Positions 35,250 through 38,183 of a stretch of 38,183 nt of DNA are shown here, piece by piece; within the stretch, counting starts at the first letter, position 1, and each line of letters starts with the position of its first letter. Source of the stretch: Methylobacterium aquaticum (GTDB lineage Bacteria > Pseudomonadota > Alphaproteobacteria > Rhizobiales > Beijerinckiaceae); contig NZ_LABX01000014.1 in the NCBI RefSeq assembly GCF_001043915.1, forward strand, positions 1-38,183, given 5' to 3'. Both the position numbers and the translations under genes were made by a program. The notes under the pieces were generated by a model. That model was not told where the DNA came from, did no database searches, and saw nothing but the letters and a program-made list of their open reading frames with translations.

Positions 35250-36146
35250 ATGACACCCGACGCTCCCGACAGCCGCGACCTGCTCTCCTTCCTCGACTTC
35301 CACGTCGCGGCGGGCGTCGATGCCGTGCTGGACGAGACGCCGCACGACCGATTCGCCGAGCCGGAGGCGCCGCGCCGGGCCGTTCGGGCGGAATCCGAGC
35401 CACCGGCGCGTCCGGCGCCGATCGCCGCGGAGGCTCCGGCCCGGGCTGCGCCGCCGCGCCGGGAGCCTTCACCGCAACCCGAGGCGCCGCGCGCGGAGGC
35501 GCCGAGCACCTATGGCCGCTCCGCCGCCGCCGCTCCCGGCGAGGCCGCGGGCGATGCGCGGGACCTCGCCGCCACCGCCGCGACCCTGGAGGAGCTGGAG
35601 GGGCTGCTCGCCCGGTTCGAGAGCTGCGCGCTCCGCTTCACCGCCAAGAACCTGGTCTTCGCCGACGGCAACCCGCAGGCCCGGGTGATGTTCGTCGGCG
35701 AGGCGCCCGGCGCCGACGAGGACCGGGTCGGCAAGCCGTTCATGGGCCGCTCCGGCCAGCTCCTCGACCGGATGATGGCGGCGATCGGCCTCGATCGCAC
35801 CAACGCCTATGTGGGCAACGTCGTGCCCTGGCGTCCCCCGGGCAACCGCAACCCGACCCCGCAGGAACTCGCGACCTGCAAGCCGTTCATCGAGCGGCAG
35901 ATCGCGCTCGCGGATCCCGACATCCTGGTCTGCCTCGGCGGGGTGGCCACGCAGGCGCTGGCCGGCACCAAGGACGGCATCCTGAAGTCCCGCGGCCGCT
36001 GGTTCCCCTATCGCACCGATAAGCGCGAGATCCGGCTGCTCGCCACCCTGCACCCGGCCTACCTGCTGCGCCAGCCGTTGCAGAAGCGGCTCGCCTGGCG
36101 CGACTTCCGCGCCTTGCGCGCCGCCCTCGACGCAGGCCGCCCGTGA
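35250..36146 (+). CDS. Family 4 uracil-DNA glycosylase
   Basis: 298 residues. It removes uracil from DNA, starting base-excision repair. The first 100 residues are a low-complexity Pro/Ala/Glu/Arg linker after a short conserved head (DLLSFLDFHVAAGVDAVLDE). The catalytic domain shows VMFVGEAPGADEDRVGKPF (motif A), SGQLLDRMM, NVVPWRPPGNRNPTPQE and LATLHPAYLLRQP (motif B, His). Family 4 enzymes hold a 4Fe-4S cluster with four Cys. Here Cys126, Cys210 and Cys228 are placed to be ligands, but the first position of the C-x2-C pair is Phe123. The start is ATG at 35250 without a clear ribosome-binding site; the gene may be translated from a leaderless or weak site. Its neighbours give no functional link. 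Confidence 0.9.
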   Translation: MTPDAPDSRDLLSFLDFHVAAGVDAVLDETPHDRFAEPEAPRRAVRAESEPPARPAPIAAEAPARAAPPRREPSPQPEAPRAEAPSTYGRSAAAAPGEAAGDARDLAATAATLEELEGLLARFESCALRFTAKNLVFADGNPQARVMFVGEAPGADEDRVGKPFMGRSGQLLDRMMAAIGLDRTNAYVGNVVPWRPPGNRNPTPQELATCKPFIERQIALADPDILVCLGGVATQALAGTKDGILKSRGRWFPYRTDKREIRLLATLHPAYLLRQPLQKRLAWRDFRALRAALDAGRP

Positions 36147-36276
36147 GCCGGTCCGGGCGGCATTGGCGGGGCCGCCGAAGCGGAACCGTGCCCGATCCTG
36201 GTCGATTACTCTTGAGCCTCGGGCCTGCGCCGCGTAGCCGTCGCGGCGTAAGGCATGGGCCAACGGGTAGCTGAGC

Positions 36277-37179
36277 ATGCGCTGGGAAGATTTTCGCACC
36301 TCCGACAATGTCGAGGACCGTCGCGGCGAAGGCGGGGGTGGAGGCTTCGGCTTCCCGGGCGGCGGCGCCGGCGGCCTCGGCATCGGCACGATCGTGATCC
36401 TGTGCATCATCGGCTGGGTCACCGGCATCAACCCGGCGATCCTCATCGGCGGCGCCGAGACCATGACGCGCACGCGGGCGCCGCAGGAGCAGGCCCAGCC
36501 GCGGCCGGGCCAGCAGCGCACCGGCGCGCCCTCCGACCAGATCGGCAAGTTCGCCGCCGCGATCCTCGGCAACACCGAGGATGTGTGGAGCCAGGTGCTG
36601 CCGAACCAGACCGGGCGGCAATACACCCCGACGACGATGGTGCTCTATACCGGCGGCACCCGCAGCGGCTGCGGCCAGGCCCGGGCCGCCATGGGGCCGT
36701 TCTACTGCCCGCTCGACAAGAAGGTCTATCTCGACACCTCCTTCTTCAAGGAGATGGAGCAAAAGTTCCACGTCAAGGGCGACTTCGCCTATGCCTACGT
36801 GATCGCCCACGAGGTCGGCCACCACGTCCAGGACGTGCTCGGCATCCTGCCCAAGGTGCAGAGGAAGCAGCAGCAGGTCGGCGAGCGCGAATCGAACGCT
36901 CTCTCGGTGCGCGTCGAGCTGATGGCCGATTGCCTCGCCGGCGTCTGGGCCAAGAACTCCGACGACCGCTTCAAGGCGCTGGAGCCCGGCGATATCGAGG
37001 AGGCGATGCAGGCGGCGAGCGCCATCGGCGACGACAAGCTCCAGAAGCAGAGCCAGGGCTACGTGGTGCCGGATTCCTTCACCCACGGTTCCTCGGCCCA
37101 GCGCATGCGCTGGTTCCAGACCGGCTTCCGCAGCGGCCAGACCCAGTCCTGCGACACCTTCCGGGCGTCGCAGCTCTGA
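36277..37179 (+). CDS. YpfJ-family neutral zinc metallopeptidase
   Basis: 300 residues. The head MRWEDFRTSDNVEDRRG is typical of the YpfJ family. A glycine-rich stretch and one membrane span (about 34-56, LGIGTIVILCIIGWVTG) anchor the protein, with a periplasmic catalytic domain. The zinc motif is HEVGHH (His178, Glu179, His182), and a third ligand region is likely in ELMADCLAGVWA. Cysteines (SGCGQA, FYCPLDKKVYLD, QSCDTF) could form disulfides outside the membrane. The substrate of the family is unknown to me. The start is ATG at 36277, preceded by a weak GGGTAG. Its TGA stop shares a base with the moaB ATG (TGATG at 37177-37181), so translation is coupled although the functions appear unrelated. 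Confidence 0.92.
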   Translation: MRWEDFRTSDNVEDRRGEGGGGGFGFPGGGAGGLGIGTIVILCIIGWVTGINPAILIGGAETMTRTRAPQEQAQPRPGQQRTGAPSDQIGKFAAAILGNTEDVWSQVLPNQTGRQYTPTTMVLYTGGTRSGCGQARAAMGPFYCPLDKKVYLDTSFFKEMEQKFHVKGDFAYAYVIAHEVGHHVQDVLGILPKVQRKQQQVGERESNALSVRVELMADCLAGVWAKNSDDRFKALEPGDIEEAMQAASAIGDDKLQKQSQGYVVPDSFTHGSSAQRMRWFQTGFRSGQTQSCDTFRASQL

Positions 37180-37772
37180 TGGCGAGCCTCGACCAACGCC
37201 GCCTCGACCAAACCCGCGCCTTCGTGCCGCTCGGCATCGCCGTGCTCACCGTCTCGGACACCCGCACGCTCGGCGATGACCGCTCGGGCGACACCCTGAC
37301 GGAGCGGCTGGAGACGGCAGGCCACCGGCTCGCCGCCCGGGCGATCGTGCCGGACGAGGTCGAGGCGATCCGCGCCCAGGTGACGGCCTGGGCCGCCGAT
37401 CCCGCCATCGACGTGGTCATCACCACCGGCGGCACCGGCTTCACCGGCCGCGACGTGACGCCGGAGGCTCTGGAGCCATTGTTCGAGAAGCGGATGGACG
37501 GGTTCTCGGCCGTGTTCCACCGCATCTCCTACGACAAGATCGGCACCTCGACGCTCCAGTCGCGGGCCACCGCCGGGGTGGTGAACGCCACCTACGTGTT
37601 CGTGCTGCCGGGCTCGCCCGGGGCCTGCCGCGACGCCTGGGACGGCATCCTGTCGGCGCAGCTCGATTACCGGCACCGGCCGTGCAACTTCGTCGAGATC
37701 ATGCCGCGCCTCGACGAGCACCTGAAACGCGGCGCCGTCACCCCCGCAGCAGCGAAGCCCGCAGGGGCCTGA
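37179..37772 (+). CDS. moaB: Molybdenum cofactor biosynthesis protein MoaB
   Basis: 197 residues of the MoaB/MogA fold. These proteins bind molybdopterin, and the MogA group adenylylates it before molybdenum insertion; MoaB's exact role is less clear. Seen: LGIAVLTVSDTRTLGDDRSG, DVVITTGGTGFTGRDVTPEA (the TTGGTG phosphate loop), and VFVLPGSPGACRDAWDGIL. The total length and the C-terminal LPGSPGA fit MoaB better than MogA, but the distinction is not certain. The start overlaps the stop of the metallopeptidase. The last 35 bases overlap the 3' end of the minus-strand gene that follows. Confidence 0.93.
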   Translation: MASLDQRRLDQTRAFVPLGIAVLTVSDTRTLGDDRSGDTLTERLETAGHRLAARAIVPDEVEAIRAQVTAWAADPAIDVVITTGGTGFTGRDVTPEALEPLFEKRMDGFSAVFHRISYDKIGTSTLQSRATAGVVNATYVFVLPGSPGACRDAWDGILSAQLDYRHRPCNFVEIMPRLDEHLKRGAVTPAAAKPAGA

Positions 37773-38183
37773 CCGGCAGGCGGGCCTTGAGCGGCAGGCC
37801 CGCCCGCAGGGCCTGGACCCGCACGAGGTCGCCGGCCCGCACCTGGCGGGTGCCGGTCAGCGCCTCGCGCCGTCCGGCGATCCGCTCGAAGAGCGGCGCG
37901 TGCGGGCGGCGCAGGCGGCCGACCGCGTCGGCTTGCGTGCCGGCCTGCATCATGGCGCCGAACCGGTCGACGACCCGGATCCAGCCCTCCGCCGGCACGT
38001 CGCCGGCTTCGAGGCACAGCATCCAGGGCCGGCGCGCCAGCCCGGCCGCCGCCAGCCACGGGCTGCGGCCCCGCGCCACCAGCGCCGCTCCCGTGCTCTC
38101 CGCCATGGTGCCGACCTCCGGGTCTTCCGGATCGGCAGCGGCGATCACCGCATCGCCCACCACGCCCGCCGCGACGCCGGCCA
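37738..38183 (-). CDS. Probable family 2 glycosyltransferase-like protein, C-terminal part
   Basis: The minus frame is open from the window edge to TGA at 37738-37740, about 148 residues; the start lies outside. The visible part, VVGDAVIAAADPEDPEVGTM then STGAALVARGRSPWLAAAGL, RRPWMLCLEAGDVPAEGWIR and VVDRFGAMMQ, resembles the end of short GT2-type glycosyltransferases (residue loss before the DxD region is possible because that region is not in view). The match is from memory of similar proteins next to moaB in Rhizobiales, so it is only fair. The last 50 residues are basic (LRAGLPLKARLPVRPLRASL). It overlaps moaB by 35 bases tail to tail. Confidence 0.6.
   Translation of the reverse strand, partial: AGVAAGVVGDAVIAAADPEDPEVGTMAESTGAALVARGRSPWLAAAGLARRPWMLCLEAGDVPAEGWIRVVDRFGAMMQAGTQADAVGRLRRPHAPLFERIAGRREALTGTRQVRAGDLVRVQALRAGLPLKARLPVRPLRASLLRG

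Overview
The window is about 38 kb of very GC-rich chromosome, with G or C at nearly every third codon position. Gene content fits a Rhizobiales-type alphaproteobacterium, and Methylobacterium or a close relative is my best guess. Pointers are the Omp25-like porin, the GTTC-N7-GTTC SOS box before parE, the zinc-ligand-poor Tgt, the MalQ-TreY and GH13-GlgE fusions, and the FAD/4Fe-4S ETF-quinone oxidoreductase. No rRNA, tRNA, CRISPR array, insertion sequence or prophage gene is visible. It reads as ordinary chromosome with one large metabolic island.

Layout: (1) 1-397, the end of an outer-membrane beta-barrel gene with two terminators, then a gap holding a 30-bp tandem repeat. (2) 833-2944 (-), parE with a probable LexA box just upstream. 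(3) 3202-3432, a possible small membrane protein. (4) 3675-19934 (+), a five-gene glycogen/trehalose cluster: treZ, a malQ-treY fusion, a GH13-glgE fusion, a treS-maltokinase fusion, and glgB with a lysine-rich N-terminal extension. (5) 20150-24010, an FkbM-type methyltransferase, a class I aminotransferase, a short PhnA/YjdM-like protein, a CDF metal transporter and a 68-residue hypothetical protein. (6) 24340-25617, a soluble PAS chemoreceptor. (7) 25724-27942, the queuosine pair queA-tgt, facing ispE and a TPR lipoprotein-like or exported protein on the other strand. (8) 31172-33259, a membrane chemoreceptor, convergent with ETF-QO. (9) 35250-38183, a family 4 uracil-DNA glycosylase, a YpfJ-type zinc metallopeptidase, moaB, and the end of a probable glycosyltransferase gene.

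The centrepiece is the glycogen/trehalose cluster. TreS turns trehalose into maltose, the fused maltokinase makes maltose-1-phosphate, GlgE adds maltosyl units to an alpha-1,4-glucan, and GlgB branches it. TreY then converts glucan ends into maltooligosyl-trehalose, and TreZ releases trehalose. MalQ, fused to TreY, can recycle short maltodextrins. One locus therefore encodes both directions, trehalose to glycogen and glycogen to trehalose. A sixth GH13 module of unknown activity, with an intact catalytic triad, is fused in front of GlgE. All functions are assigned by reading motifs by eye; no database search was run.
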